Shown here: positions 25,492-34,591 of the stretch, in pieces
Layout: each line of letters opens with the position of its first letter
Numbering within the stretch: the stretch's first letter is position 1
Assembly (NCBI RefSeq): GCF_023897065.1
Contig: NZ_JAMHIV010000009.1
Coordinates: forward strand, 173,160-237,159
DNA from: Crossiella sp. SN42
GTDB taxonomy: Bacteria; Actinomycetota; Actinomycetes; Mycobacteriales; Pseudonocardiaceae
Length of the DNA: 64,000 nt
Direction of reading: 5' to 3'
Made by a program: the position numbers and the translations under genes
Notes under the pieces: model-generated
What the model was told of the DNA's origin: nothing
Seen by the model: only the letters and a program-made list of their open reading frames with translations
Database searches by the model: none

Positions 25492-27090
25492 GTGAAGCGC
25501 CGACAGGTTGCCCTCCTGCTGCCCGCCATGATCGCATCCGTCGCGGTCGCCGCCGCCTGCACCACGCCGACGGCGGCGCCCGACCGCAAGGCGGGCACGG
25601 ACCGCACCGCGATGACCCTCGCCGACGGCTACGAGCCGGAGAGCCTCAACCCGCTGCTCGGCTACGGCGAGGAGGGCGTGTCCAAGATCTTCGACGGACT
25701 GGTCGAGCACCAGGCCGACCGGTCGGTGCGCCCGCTGCTGGCCGCCGACCTGCCCAAGCCCGCGCCGGACGGCAAGTCCTGGACGGTGAAGCTGCGCACC
25801 GGGGTCAAGTTCCACGACGGCAGCCCGTTCAACGCCGAGGACGTGGTGGCCACCTACCGCGCGCTGCTCGACCCGGCCTACGCCTCCACGGTGAAGTCCT
25901 CCTTCGGCATGCTCACCGGCGTCACCCAGGTCGATCCGGAGACGGTGCGCTTCGACCTCGCCTACCCGTACACGCCGTTCGCGCACAAGCTGGTGCTGGG
26001 CATCCTGCCGAACGAGGCGCTGGCCCAGCCCGGCCCGCTGGCGAAGAGCCCCTTCGGCGCCAAGCCGGTCGGCACCGGCCCGTACAAGCTGGAGGAGTGG
26101 CGCAAGGGCGAGAAGATGGTGCTGGCGGCCAACGACGGCTACTTCGAGAAGGTGCCGAAGGTCCGCAAGGTCACCGTGGTCTTCGCCACCGACGACAACG
26201 CGCGCGCCCAGCGGATGAAGGCCGGTGAGTTCGACGGCACCTCGCTGCCGCCCGCGCTGGCCAAGACCTTCGAGGGCAACGGCTACCGGCAGATCACCCA
26301 CCGCAGCGCGGACTATCGCACGGTCACCATGCCGATGGCCAACCCGGTCACCGCGGACAAGGGCCTGCGGCTGGCGCTCAACCACGCGGTGGACCGCCAG
26401 GGCATGATCAACGCCTTCCTCGCGGGCAAGGGCGCGCCCGCCTCCACCCCGATCCCGCAGGCGCTGCCGGAGTTCGTGGAGCCCGCCGCGCAGTTCCGGT
26501 TCGACCGGGCCGAGGCCGAGCGCATCCTGGACCAGACCGGCTGGGCCAAGCGGGACAACGGGATCCGCGCCCGCGGCGACCTGGCGGCCAGCTTCACGCT
26601 GATGTACCCGGTCGGCGACGCGGTGCGCAAGGACTTCGCGCAGGCCTTCGCCTCCGACGCCAAGGCGGTCGGCGTGGAGGTCAAGCTGGAGGGCCTGGGC
26701 TGGGAGGCGATCGAACCGCGGATGGGCAAGGACGCGCTGGTGCTCGGCGGCGGCAACCCGTTCGACCCCGACCTGAAGTCCTACCCGCTGCTGCACTCCA
26801 GCTTCGGCGGCGACGGCTTCAACAACCCCGGCCGCTACTCGAACCCGGCGGTGGACCACGCCCTGGAGGCCGGACGGCGGGAGGCCGACCCGGCGCAGCG
26901 GGTGGCGCAGTACCGGGAGTTCCAGCGCGCCTACGCCGCCGACCCCGGCATGGTGTTCCTGGCCTTCCTGGACCACACCTACGTGATGCGCGACGGCTGG
27001 AGCGGCTACCAGGAGGTCGTCGACCCGCACACGCACGGCCTCACCTGGGGCCCGTGGTGGAACCTCCAGGACTGGACCCCGCAGGGGTGA
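25492..27090 (+). CDS. ABC transporter substrate-binding lipoprotein, peptide/nickel (SBP_bac_5) family
   Basis: 532 residues, GTG start. The signal peptide ends in a lipobox V-A-A-A-C, so the mature protein is anchored to the membrane outside the cell. The SBP_bac_5 domain (about 70-430) includes E-P-E-S-L-N-P, the W-T-V-K-L-R-x-G-V-K-F-H-D-G-x-P block and V-G-T-G-P-Y. It feeds the two permeases and two ATPases downstream, with which it forms an operon by overlapping starts. The ligand could be a peptide, a metal complex or an amino-acid derivative. Confidence 0.93.
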   Translation: MKRRQVALLLPAMIASVAVAAACTTPTAAPDRKAGTDRTAMTLADGYEPESLNPLLGYGEEGVSKIFDGLVEHQADRSVRPLLAADLPKPAPDGKSWTVKLRTGVKFHDGSPFNAEDVVATYRALLDPAYASTVKSSFGMLTGVTQVDPETVRFDLAYPYTPFAHKLVLGILPNEALAQPGPLAKSPFGAKPVGTGPYKLEEWRKGEKMVLAANDGYFEKVPKVRKVTVVFATDDNARAQRMKAGEFDGTSLPPALAKTFEGNGYRQITHRSADYRTVTMPMANPVTADKGLRLALNHAVDRQGMINAFLAGKGAPASTPIPQALPEFVEPAAQFRFDRAEAERILDQTGWAKRDNGIRARGDLAASFTLMYPVGDAVRKDFAQAFASDAKAVGVEVKLEGLGWEAIEPRMGKDALVLGGGNPFDPDLKSYPLLHSSFGGDGFNNPGRYSNPAVDHALEAGRREADPAQRVAQYREFQRAYAADPGMVFLAFLDHTYVMRDGWSGYQEVVDPHTHGLTWGPWWNLQDWTPQG

Positions 27091-28082
27091 GCGCCGGCGC
27101 GCCCAGCCGGGCCCGGGCCATCGGGCTGCTCGCCTTGCGCCGCTTGGCGTTCGCGGTCCCGGTGCTGCTGGTGGTGGCGGTCGCGGTGTTCCTGCTGGGC
27201 GCCGCCTCCCCGTTCGACCCGGTGTACCAGTACTACGGAGTGCAGATCTTCAGCGCCAGCGCCGAGGACGTGGCCAGAGCGCGGACCGAACTCGGCCTCG
27301 ACGACTCGGTGTTCGTCCAATTTGGACGGTGGGCGGGCACGCTGCTGACCGGAGAACTCGGTGACAGCCGGTCGTTCCGGCAGCCGGTGGCGCAGGTGAT
27401 CGCCGAACGGCTGCCCTGGACCCTGCTGCTGGTCACCGTCGGCCTGTTGCTCGCGGTGCTGATCGCGCTGGTGCTCGGCGTGCTCGCGGCCTGGCGGCAG
27501 GGCGGCTGGCTGGACCGGGTGGTCACCGCCACCGGCCATGCGCTGGAAGGGATTCCGCCGTTTGTGCTCGGCCTGGTCGCGGTGGCGGTGTTCACCCTCG
27601 GGCTGGGCTGGCTGCCCGGCGGCGGGCTGACCGACGCGGGCGAGACGGCGGGTTTTGCGCAGGTGGCCACGCACCTGGTGCTGCCCGCGGTGGTGCTCGG
27701 GGTGTCGCAGTCGCCGTGGCTGATCCTGCACGTCCGGCAGTCCCTGCTGACCGTGCTGGCCGAGGACCACGTGACCGGCGCGCGGGCCCGTGGGCTCGGT
27801 GAGCCGATGGTGGTGCTGCGGCACGCGTTGCCCACCGCGCTGCTGCCGTTCGTGACACTGCTCGGCGCGCGGGTGCCGGAGCTGGTGACCGGGGCGGTGC
27901 TGGTGGAGGAAGTGTTCTCCTGGCCCGGTGTGGCCGGCGCGGTGGTGAAGTCGGCGCTGGCGGTGGACTTCCCGCTGCTGGTGGCGCTGTCGCTGCTGGC
28001 GACCGCGGCCGTGCTGCTGGGTTCGCTGCTGGCCGATGTGGCCGCGGCGCTGCTGGATCCGAGGGTGGCCACCGATGGTTGA
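27087..28082 (+). CDS. ABC transporter permease (DppB/OppB type)
   Basis: 331 residues. GTG overlaps the preceding stop as GTGA. Six hydrophobic helices; the EAA-like loop reads A-R-A-R-G-L-G-E-P-M-V-V-L-R-H-A-L-P, as in BPD_transp_1 permeases of the Opp/Dpp class. It carries one loose palindrome copy (GTCCA-N3-TGGAC at 27315). Confidence 0.92.
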   Translation: MSAGAPSRARAIGLLALRRLAFAVPVLLVVAVAVFLLGAASPFDPVYQYYGVQIFSASAEDVARARTELGLDDSVFVQFGRWAGTLLTGELGDSRSFRQPVAQVIAERLPWTLLLVTVGLLLAVLIALVLGVLAAWRQGGWLDRVVTATGHALEGIPPFVLGLVAVAVFTLGLGWLPGGGLTDAGETAGFAQVATHLVLPAVVLGVSQSPWLILHVRQSLLTVLAEDHVTGARARGLGEPMVVLRHALPTALLPFVTLLGARVPELVTGAVLVEEVFSWPGVAGAVVKSALAVDFPLLVALSLLATAAVLLGSLLADVAAALLDPRVATDG

Positions 28083-28983
28083 CACAGCGGCGCCCGCGCG
28101 CGCCTGGCGGTCCGCGGCCAGGAAACGGGCCGGCACACCGCGCGGCAAGGGCGCGGCGGGGCGGGCCCGGCTGCGGTTGTGGCTGGGCATCGGCACGCTG
28201 GTCGCGCTGGTGCTGGGCGCGATCCTGTTGCCCTGGCTGGGCGGGCTGGACGAGTCCCTTGTGGACTACCGGGCGATCCGGCTGGCCCCGAGCCTGGAGC
28301 ATCCCTTCGGCACCGACGGCGGTGGGCGGGACCTGTTGCTGCGGACCTTCGCGGGGCTGCGGGTCTCGCTGCTGGTGGCCGCGCTGTGCGCGGTGCTGTC
28401 CACGGTGCTCGGGGTGCTGGTCGGCGGGCTGTCCGGGCTGGTCGGCGGCTGGACCGACCGGCTGCTGATGCGGCTGGTGGACACGGTGAACGCGGTGCCG
28501 CACCTGTTGCTGGGCATCGTGATCGTCGCGCTGTACCGGGGCAGCCTGACCGCGGTGGTGGCCTCGATCGCGCTGACGCACTGGACCACGGTGGCGCGGA
28601 TCGTGCGGGCCGAGGTGTTGTCGTTGCGGCAGCGGCCCTTCGTGGACGCGGCGGTCTCCGGCGGGTCCTCGCGGTGGCGGGTGCTGCGGCGACACCTGCT
28701 GCCCGCGGTGGTGCCGCAGGCCGCGGTGTCCGCGGTGCTGCTGCTGCCGCACGCGGTGTGGCACGAGACCGCGCTGAGCTTCCTCGGCCTCGGGCTGCCG
28801 CCGCACCTGGCCAGCATCGGGAACATCCTCACCGAGGGCAGGCAGGCCGTGTTGCTGGGCGCGTGGTGGATCGTGGCGCTGCCCTCGGTGGTGCTGGTGG
28901 TGGCCACGCTGGCGGTGTCCGGGGTGGCGGCGGTGTGGCGGGACCGGCTGGTGCCGCGGCGGCGATCGGAGCTGGCGCTGTGA
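28075..28983 (+). CDS. ABC transporter permease (DppC/OppC type)
   Basis: 302 residues. The ATG overlaps the previous gene by 8 bases. The N-terminus is Arg-rich, then a helix, then the D-E-S-L-V-D-Y and H-P-F-G-T-D-G-G-G-R-D segment typical of OppC. The EAA loop reads D-A-A-V-S-G-G-S-S-R-W-R-V-L-R-R-H-L-L-P. It pairs with the preceding permease. Confidence 0.92.
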   Translation: MVDTAAPARAWRSAARKRAGTPRGKGAAGRARLRLWLGIGTLVALVLGAILLPWLGGLDESLVDYRAIRLAPSLEHPFGTDGGGRDLLLRTFAGLRVSLLVAALCAVLSTVLGVLVGGLSGLVGGWTDRLLMRLVDTVNAVPHLLLGIVIVALYRGSLTAVVASIALTHWTTVARIVRAEVLSLRQRPFVDAAVSGGSSRWRVLRRHLLPAVVPQAAVSAVLLLPHAVWHETALSFLGLGLPPHLASIGNILTEGRQAVLLGAWWIVALPSVVLVVATLAVSGVAAVWRDRLVPRRRSELAL

Positions 28984-29960
28984 TGACTGGAGCTGGCGCG
29001 GTGATGGTCGGAAGCGAGTTCTTGCTGGACGTGCGTGAGTTGTCCGTGCGGTTCCGGCTGGGCCGGGGGCGGCCGGAGGTGCACGCGGTCACCGACGTCT
29101 CCTTCAGCCTGGCTCCCGGCGAGCTGCTCGGGCTGGTGGGGGAGAGCGGGTGTGGCAAGTCGGTGCTGGCGGCCGCGCTGCTGGGACTGTTGCCCGCCAA
29201 CGCGCGGCTGTGCGGCGAGGCGGTGCTGAACGCGCCGGGAGACGAGCCGGTCGAGTTGCTGGGCGCGCCGGAAAGCGTGCTCTCGCAACGGGTTCGGGGA
29301 CGGCTGGTCGGGCTGGTGCCGCAGTCGGCCGCGGCGCACCTGACGCCGGTGCGGACCGCCGGGGCGCAGCTGGTGGAGGCGGTGCGGGTGCTGCGGCCGG
29401 CGGAGAGGGATCCGGCGGCGGTCGCGGAGGCGCTGGCCGAGCGGGTCGGGCTGAATCCGGTGTTCCTCAAGCGGTATCCGCACGAGCTCTCCGGCGGCAC
29501 GGCGCAGCGGGTGGCGGTGGCCCTGGCGCTGGCCGGGGACCCGCCGGTGGTGCTGGCCGATGAGCCGACCGCGGGGCTGGACCGGCCGCTGGTGGAGCGG
29601 ACCGTGGACCTGTTGGCCGACCTGGCGCGGGAGGGCAGGGCGGTGCTGCTGATCACGCACGACCTGGCCGCGGCCAGCCGGGTGGCCACTGACCTGGCGG
29701 TGATGTACGCGAGCAGGCTGGTGGAGCGCGGCCCGGCGGCGAAGCTGTTCGACACGCCGTGGCACCCCTACACCGAAGGCCTGCTCGGCGCGTTGCCCAC
29801 CGGCGGTTTCCGGGCCATTCCAGGACATCCGCCGGAGCTGACCGCGCTACCCGAGGGCTGCGCGTTCCGGCCGCGCTGCCCGGTCGCCGAGGACTGTGGC
29901 GGGGATCCGGCGCTGGTGCGGCACGGGGACCGCTACGTCGCGTGCAGGCAGCCGTGCTGA
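28983..29960 (+). CDS. ABC transporter ATP-binding protein (OppD type)
   Basis: 325 residues. Walker A G-E-S-G-C-G-K-S (about 44-51), signature L-S-G-G-T-A-Q-R-V and Walker B V-L-A-D-E-P-T are intact. The C-terminal oligopeptide ATPase extension has the Cys-rich C-A-F-R-P-R-C-P segment typical of OppD/DppD. ATG 28983 shares one base with the previous stop; GTG 28980 is also possible. Confidence 0.92.
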   Translation: MTGAGAVMVGSEFLLDVRELSVRFRLGRGRPEVHAVTDVSFSLAPGELLGLVGESGCGKSVLAAALLGLLPANARLCGEAVLNAPGDEPVELLGAPESVLSQRVRGRLVGLVPQSAAAHLTPVRTAGAQLVEAVRVLRPAERDPAAVAEALAERVGLNPVFLKRYPHELSGGTAQRVAVALALAGDPPVVLADEPTAGLDRPLVERTVDLLADLAREGRAVLLITHDLAAASRVATDLAVMYASRLVERGPAAKLFDTPWHPYTEGLLGALPTGGFRAIPGHPPELTALPEGCAFRPRCPVAEDCGGDPALVRHGDRYVACRQPC

Positions 29961-30613
29961 GCGGGACCGGCCTGGTCGCCGGATACCGCAAGGGATTGCC
30001 CGTGCTGTCCAATGTGGACATCCAGGTGGCGCGCGGGGAGGTGGTCGGGCTGGCCGGGCCGAGCGGGTGCGGGAAGTCCACGCTGGCCAGGGTGCTGACG
30101 CTGCTGATGGCGCCGTGGGCGGGCGAGGTCAGGGTGGACGGTGAGTCGGCGCGCGGGTTCCGGCACGCCGCGCCGCGGGCGCAGCGGACCGCGATCGGGG
30201 TGGTCTTCCAGCAGCCCCGGCTCAGCGTGGACCCCCGGTTCACCTTGCAGGAGGTCGTGGCCGAACCCTTGCTGGCCAACCGGAAACGGGCGGTGGCGCA
30301 GCGGGTGGCCGAGCTGGTCGAGCAGGTCGGGCTCACCGGCGAGCTGCTGCGGCGGCGGCCGCACGAGGTCAGTGACGGGCAGCTGCAACGGGCCTGCCTG
30401 GCCAGGGCGCTCGCGCTGGAACCGCGCTACCTGGTCTGCGATGAGATGACCGCGATGCTGGACGCCTCCACCACCGCCGCGCTGGTCGGCGTGGTGGCCG
30501 AGCACAGCAACTCCACCGGCACCGGGGTGCTGGCCATCAGCCACGACGAACCGCTGCTCTCGGTGTGGGCGGACCGGGTCGTGCGCTGGCGAAACGACGG
30601 GGAGGAACCATGA
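29942..30613 (+). CDS. ABC transporter ATP-binding protein (OppF type, short)
   Basis: 223 residues, GTG start overlapping the previous gene by 19 bases. Walker A G-P-S-G-C-G-K-S is normal. The signature is V-S-D-G-Q-L-Q-R-A, with D replacing the first Gly, and Walker B reads L-V-C-D-E-M-T-A. It lacks the C-terminal Cys-rich extension, as many OppF partners do. Its stop overlaps the start of the PLP enzyme gene as ATGA. Confidence 0.88.
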   Translation: MQAAVLSGTGLVAGYRKGLPVLSNVDIQVARGEVVGLAGPSGCGKSTLARVLTLLMAPWAGEVRVDGESARGFRHAAPRAQRTAIGVVFQQPRLSVDPRFTLQEVVAEPLLANRKRAVAQRVAELVEQVGLTGELLRRRPHEVSDGQLQRACLARALALEPRYLVCDEMTAMLDASTTAALVGVVAEHSNSTGTGVLAISHDEPLLSVWADRVVRWRNDGEEP

Positions 30614-31785
30614 TCGATCTCGACCGGGTCCGCGCGGACACACCGGGCTGCCAGGAACAGGTCTTCCTGGACAGCGCCGGATCCTCGCTGCCGCCGGAAC
30701 CCGTGCTGGCCGAGGTTGTTGGCCACCTCAGGCGGGAGGCGGAGGTCGGCGGCTACCGGGCCGAGGCCGAACGCGCCGAGGACCTGGCGGCCGGGTACCA
30801 GGTGGCCGCGGACTTCTTCGGTTGCGCGCCAACGGATGTCGCCTTCACCGACAGCGCCACCCGGTCCTGGCTGCTGGGCATGTCCGCGGTGCCGCTGGCC
30901 GCCGGGGACCGGATCCTGGTCAGCCAGGTGGAGTACGGCAGCAACGCGATCGCGCTGATGCAGCGGGCGCAGGAGTGCGGCGCCACCGTGGAGCTGGTGC
31001 CCAGCGCCGAGGACGGCTCGATCTCGGTGCCCGCGCTGACCGCGATGCTGGACGAGCGGGTCAAGCTGGTCTCGGTGGTGCACATGCCCACCAACGGCGG
31101 ACTGGTCAACCCGGCCAAGGAGATCATCGACGCCGCGCACCAGGTCGGCGCGATCGCCCTGCTGGACGCCTGCCAGACCGCGGGCCAGCGGCGGGTGCGG
31201 CTGGACGAGCTGGGCGCGGACCTGATCTCGGTCACCGGCCGCAAGTGGCTGCGCGGACCGCGCGGTACCGGCCTGCTGGTGGTCAACCCCGTTGCCGCGC
31301 CACGACTCCGGCCGCCGCTGGTGGACCAGCACTCGGCGGACTGGACCGGGCTCGGGGAGTGGACGCTGCGCCAGGACGCGCGGGTGCACGAGCTGTGGGA
31401 GTCCTCCATCGCCGACCGGCTGGGCCTGATCGCCGCGCTGCGCTACGCCGGGGAGCTGGGCATCGACGAGATCCAGGCCGCGGTGGTGGCGCGCGCGGAC
31501 TTCCTGCGCGCCGAGCTGTCCGCGCTGCCCGGGGTCACCGTGCACGACCTGGGCACCGAACGCGGCGGGATCGTCACCTTCACGGTCGCGGGCGTGGACG
31601 GCGAGGAGGTGAAGAAGGCGTTGGTGGACAAGAACATCACCCTGTCCGTGGGCGGCACCACCGGCGCGCTGCTGGACATGACCGCGCGCGGGCTCGCCCA
31701 GGTGGTCCGGGCCTCGCCGCACTACTTCGTCAGCCAGCAGCAGCTGGTCCGGTTCGTGGCCGCGGTCGCCGAGATCGCCGCCTGA
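30610..31785 (+). CDS. Class V aminotransferase-fold PLP enzyme
   Basis: 391 residues. The PLP lysine is in S-V-T-G-R-K-W-L-R-G-P-R-G-T-G (about residue 213), and the start V-F-L-D-S-A-G-S-S-L-P with R-E-A-E-V-G-G-Y resembles the cysteine desulfurase/EgtE branch. Activity may be a C-S lyase or an aminotransferase. Translational coupling to the ABC importer suggests it processes the imported compound. No other ergothioneine genes are nearby, so an EgtE assignment is not supported. Confidence 0.85.
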   Translation: MIDLDRVRADTPGCQEQVFLDSAGSSLPPEPVLAEVVGHLRREAEVGGYRAEAERAEDLAAGYQVAADFFGCAPTDVAFTDSATRSWLLGMSAVPLAAGDRILVSQVEYGSNAIALMQRAQECGATVELVPSAEDGSISVPALTAMLDERVKLVSVVHMPTNGGLVNPAKEIIDAAHQVGAIALLDACQTAGQRRVRLDELGADLISVTGRKWLRGPRGTGLLVVNPVAAPRLRPPLVDQHSADWTGLGEWTLRQDARVHELWESSIADRLGLIAALRYAGELGIDEIQAAVVARADFLRAELSALPGVTVHDLGTERGGIVTFTVAGVDGEEVKKALVDKNITLSVGGTTGALLDMTARGLAQVVRASPHYFVSQQQLVRFVAAVAEIAA

Positions 31786-31790
31786 ACAGG

Positions 31791-31829
31791 CCGCAGGGCC
31801 ACTGTCCGAAATGGACGGTGGCCCTGCGG
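31791..31829. terminator. Strong bidirectional hairpin terminator
   Basis: A 12-bp perfect outer stem CCGCAGGGCCAC / GTGGCCCTGCGG continues with T-G and GTCC/GGAC pairs to about 17 bp, with the loop GAAAT. It lies between the convergent PLP enzyme and S1 peptidase genes. Confidence 0.85.
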
Positions 31830-31844
31830 TTGGAGCGGGTTACC

Positions 31845-32954
31845 TCAGCTGGTGACCAGGCGCAGGCCGTACGCGCCCAGGATCTCGTTGACCGGCTGGA
31901 AGTAGATGATGCCCGCGGCCAGGTCGCCACCGGAGGTGACACCCTGGGCCTGGTTGCCGGAGATGAACGACCCACCGGAGTCACCGCGGTCGGCGCGGGC
32001 GTTGGTGCGGGTCAGCCCGGTCACCGCGCCCTGCTGGTAGTTCACCGTCTGGTTCTTGGCCTGCACGCTGCCGCAGGTCCAGCTGGTGGTGGAGCCCGAC
32101 TTGCAGATCGAGGCGCCCACCGCGGCCTCCGTGGAGCCCGCGACCCGGACGGTGCCGCCGCTGTAGTTGTTCACCACACCGCGCGGGGTCCAGTTCGAGT
32201 TCACCGCGACCCAGGCGTAGTCGTTGCCGGGGAAGGAGGAACCGCGGAAGGTGCCCTGCGCGACCTGGTTGAAGCCCTGGGTCGCGGTGCCGGTCCGGCC
32301 GCAGTGCCCGGCGGTGACGAAGCCGCCCTGCACCGAGAAGCCGACCGAGCAACGGCCGCCCATGTAGTAGGCGTCGCCACCGCGCACGTCGTAGAGCGGC
32401 TCGTTCTTCGAGGCGGCCTCGACCACGGAGACCGCGCCGCGGTCCACCCCGGTCTTGGCCACGAACTCAGCGGCCTTGGCGGCCTGGCCCGGCTGCACGT
32501 TGACCACGACGCGGTTGTTCTCCACGTCGACGTACCAGCCGGAGACGTCCGAGGGCGCCTTGTCCTGGTTGAGCCGCGAGACCACCGAGTCGAGCTTGGA
32601 CGCGCTGTGCGCCACGAACTTCGGCTCGGCGCCGGCCGCGCGGACCTCGGCGGCCTTGGCCGTGTCGGTCACACCGACGACCAGCTTCGCCTGGCCGGCC
32701 ACGAAGTGCGCGCCACCGAAGGACTCGCCCAGCGCGGTGCGCAGGCTCTGCTCGACCGTGCTCGCCTTGGTCTCGGCGGCGGCCCGCTGCATCGCCTGGT
32801 CGGCGGTCAGGCCCAGGTCGCGCTGCATGGCCTCCAGCATCCCCTGGTTCATCAGGGGAGTGGACTCGGCGGCGGCCGGCAGGGTGGCCGCCACGGTCGC
32901 ACCGACCGCGAGCGCGAGTGCGGAGGTCACGATTTTTGTGCGTGCGTTCATCAT
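31845..32954 (-). CDS. Secreted S1-family serine protease (alpha-lytic/streptogrisin type)
   Basis: 369 residues. The signal peptide (about 1-30) is followed by a propeptide of the alpha-lytic protease type (about 35-185) and a mature chymotrypsin-like domain. The triad is visible: H in F-V-T-A-G-H-C-G, D in G-N-D-Y-A-W-V and S in A-D-R-G-D-S-G-G-S. Mature cysteines flank these as disulfide pairs. It heads a group of secreted proteases on the same strand, though the M14 genes are upstream of it and end in a terminator. Confidence 0.95.
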   Translation of the reverse strand: MMNARTKIVTSALALAVGATVAATLPAAAESTPLMNQGMLEAMQRDLGLTADQAMQRAAAETKASTVEQSLRTALGESFGGAHFVAGQAKLVVGVTDTAKAAEVRAAGAEPKFVAHSASKLDSVVSRLNQDKAPSDVSGWYVDVENNRVVVNVQPGQAAKAAEFVAKTGVDRGAVSVVEAASKNEPLYDVRGGDAYYMGGRCSVGFSVQGGFVTAGHCGRTGTATQGFNQVAQGTFRGSSFPGNDYAWVAVNSNWTPRGVVNNYSGGTVRVAGSTEAAVGASICKSGSTTSWTCGSVQAKNQTVNYQQGAVTGLTRTNARADRGDSGGSFISGNQAQGVTSGGDLAAGIIYFQPVNEILGAYGLRLVTS

Positions 32955-33153
32955 CAGGGTTTCTCCAGTGCAGTGGTTACAGGGGGACCACGCTGGACAA
33001 CCGGCGGAGAAGAGCTGGCTGTTGTCCGTGAGATGAACGTTATGGACCGCACCACAAACGTTGGCACCTCCGATGGTATTGGTGCCGCAGCAGTATTGAA
33101 GGCTGGCATTCAGTTTAAAGGAGAACTTTCGGACGAAAGCCGGTAAAAGGGAA

Positions 33154-33193
33154 GAACCCCCGGTCGCCGGAGGACGGTGGCGACCAGGGGTTC
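33154..33193. terminator. Hairpin terminator after the first M14 gene
   Basis: GAACCCC/GGGGTTC and GGTCGCC/GGCGACC stems (7 bp each) separated by one C-A mismatch, with a 10-base loop. It lies directly 3' of the minus-strand carboxypeptidase gene. Confidence 0.7.
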
Positions 33194-33210
33194 AGCTGGG
33201 CAGACTCGTC

Positions 33211-34506
33211 TCAGCAGGTCTTGCCGATCACCCGCGGCACACAGTCCGCATAGGACAGCATGAGGTCCACCGCGCGGTCGTTGCGAGCAGTCTCACGATT
33301 GATCACGGTGTCGTTCGGGTAGAAGCCGCCGATGCCGGGGCCGCCGCCGTACATCTCGAAGGTGTAGGACCAGATCTTGTGCTGGCCCCACATCCAGTCG
33401 GTGATGTCGCCGTCGGTGACGTAGAGGTCGCTGCCCTGCTCCGGCTTGTAGTTGTTGGTCTGCGCCATCTGACGGCCCAGGGTCTGGAAGATCCGGGCCT
33501 CCTCGGCGTTGAGGCCGGGCGCGGTGTCGTCCTTGGTGTAGCCGAAGGGCCACAGCACCAGCTCGCCGTAGGTGTGGAAGTCGATGTTCGCGGTGATCTG
33601 CTGCTTGCCGCCGATCACCCTGGAGTTGACGAAGTTGCTCAGCGCGCGGGTCTCCGGCGCGGAGAAGGCCGAGGGGCCGCGGTAGGTCTCGCTGCTCGGC
33701 GAACCGCTGGAACCGCCGCAGCAGCCCCACTTGTAGGACCAGTTGCGGTTGGGGTCGGTGCCCTGGCCCTGCCGGTTCTTGCGCCAGCTGCGGAAGCTGC
33801 CGGAGGCGATGTCGTACTCCGAGCCGTCGGGGTTGACGCTGGGGATCACCCAGATCTCCCGCGTGTCCACCAGGTTCTTCACCGCCGGGTTGCTCGCGTA
33901 GTTGTCGGTGAGCCGGTTGATGATCTGCAGGCACTGCTCCACGGTGAGGTGCTCGCGGGCGTGCTGGTTGCAGTTGAACAGGACCTCGGGCTCGTTCTCG
34001 TCGGTGGCCACGTTGTCGCTGATCTTCACCATCCACAGGTCGCGGCCCTCGTGCGACTTGCCGATGCTGCTCACCCTGGCCAGCGCCGGGTGGTCGGTCT
34101 GCGCCTTGCGGATGTTCGCGGTCATCTCCGCGAAGTTGTGGTAGCCGGTGTAGCCCGACGGGAAGTCGGTGACGCCGAGGTCGCCGCTGCGCCCCGGGGT
34201 CAGCGCCTTCAGCTGCTCTTCAACCGTGCCCTGGGCGGTGAGGGTGAAGCCCTTGGCGCGCAACAGCTTTGCCTGTTCGGCGCTGGCCGCCACGGTCATC
34301 TTGCCGTGCTGGGCGGAGAGCACGTCCACCCCGGTGGCCGCGACCTCGGTGCGCGCGTCGCTGGTGTTCGCGCCGCCGATCTCGTAGACCACGTCACCGG
34401 GGGCAGCGGCCTCGGCGGCCGGTGCGCTGACCGAGCCGAGGGGGAGGAGCAGGGCGAGACCGGCGGCCGCGACCGCGGTCGCGACTCTGCGGCGGATCCG
34501 CAACAT
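33211..34506 (-). CDS. Secreted M14 zinc carboxypeptidase, copy 1
   Basis: 431 residues with a signal peptide (about 1-30), a propeptide-like region (about 35-110; V-L-S-A-Q-H-G-K and A-K-L-L-R-A-K-G-F) and an M14 domain. Zinc ligands are H and E in H-A-R-E-H-L-T-V-E and the H in I-D-F-H-T-Y-G-E; the catalytic Glu is in Y-T-F-E-M-Y. A Gly/Ser/Cys insert [10 protein letters not shown] marks this branch of actinobacterial zinc carboxypeptidases. The ATG at 34506 begins the signal peptide; the upstream extension has no such function. Confidence 0.93.
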   Translation of the reverse strand: MLRIRRRVATAVAAAGLALLLPLGSVSAPAAEAAAPGDVVYEIGGANTSDARTEVAATGVDVLSAQHGKMTVAASAEQAKLLRAKGFTLTAQGTVEEQLKALTPGRSGDLGVTDFPSGYTGYHNFAEMTANIRKAQTDHPALARVSSIGKSHEGRDLWMVKISDNVATDENEPEVLFNCNQHAREHLTVEQCLQIINRLTDNYASNPAVKNLVDTREIWVIPSVNPDGSEYDIASGSFRSWRKNRQGQGTDPNRNWSYKWGCCGGSSGSPSSETYRGPSAFSAPETRALSNFVNSRVIGGKQQITANIDFHTYGELVLWPFGYTKDDTAPGLNAEEARIFQTLGRQMAQTNNYKPEQGSDLYVTDGDITDWMWGQHKIWSYTFEMYGGGPGIGGFYPNDTVINRETARNDRAVDLMLSYADCVPRVIGKTC

Positions 34507-34591
34507 GGTGGCTCCGTTTCTGACAACTACGCAGGGGTGATTCGAGAGTGGGTGGGGGAAAACGGGGCGGCAACCCCTCGGAAGTAGGGGG

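Noticed and set aside
30610..31785. EgtE (ergothioneine lyase) assignment for the class V enzyme
   Set aside because: Similarity around R-E-A-E-V-G-G-Y is suggestive, but no egtABCD genes are near and class V enzymes share this segment.
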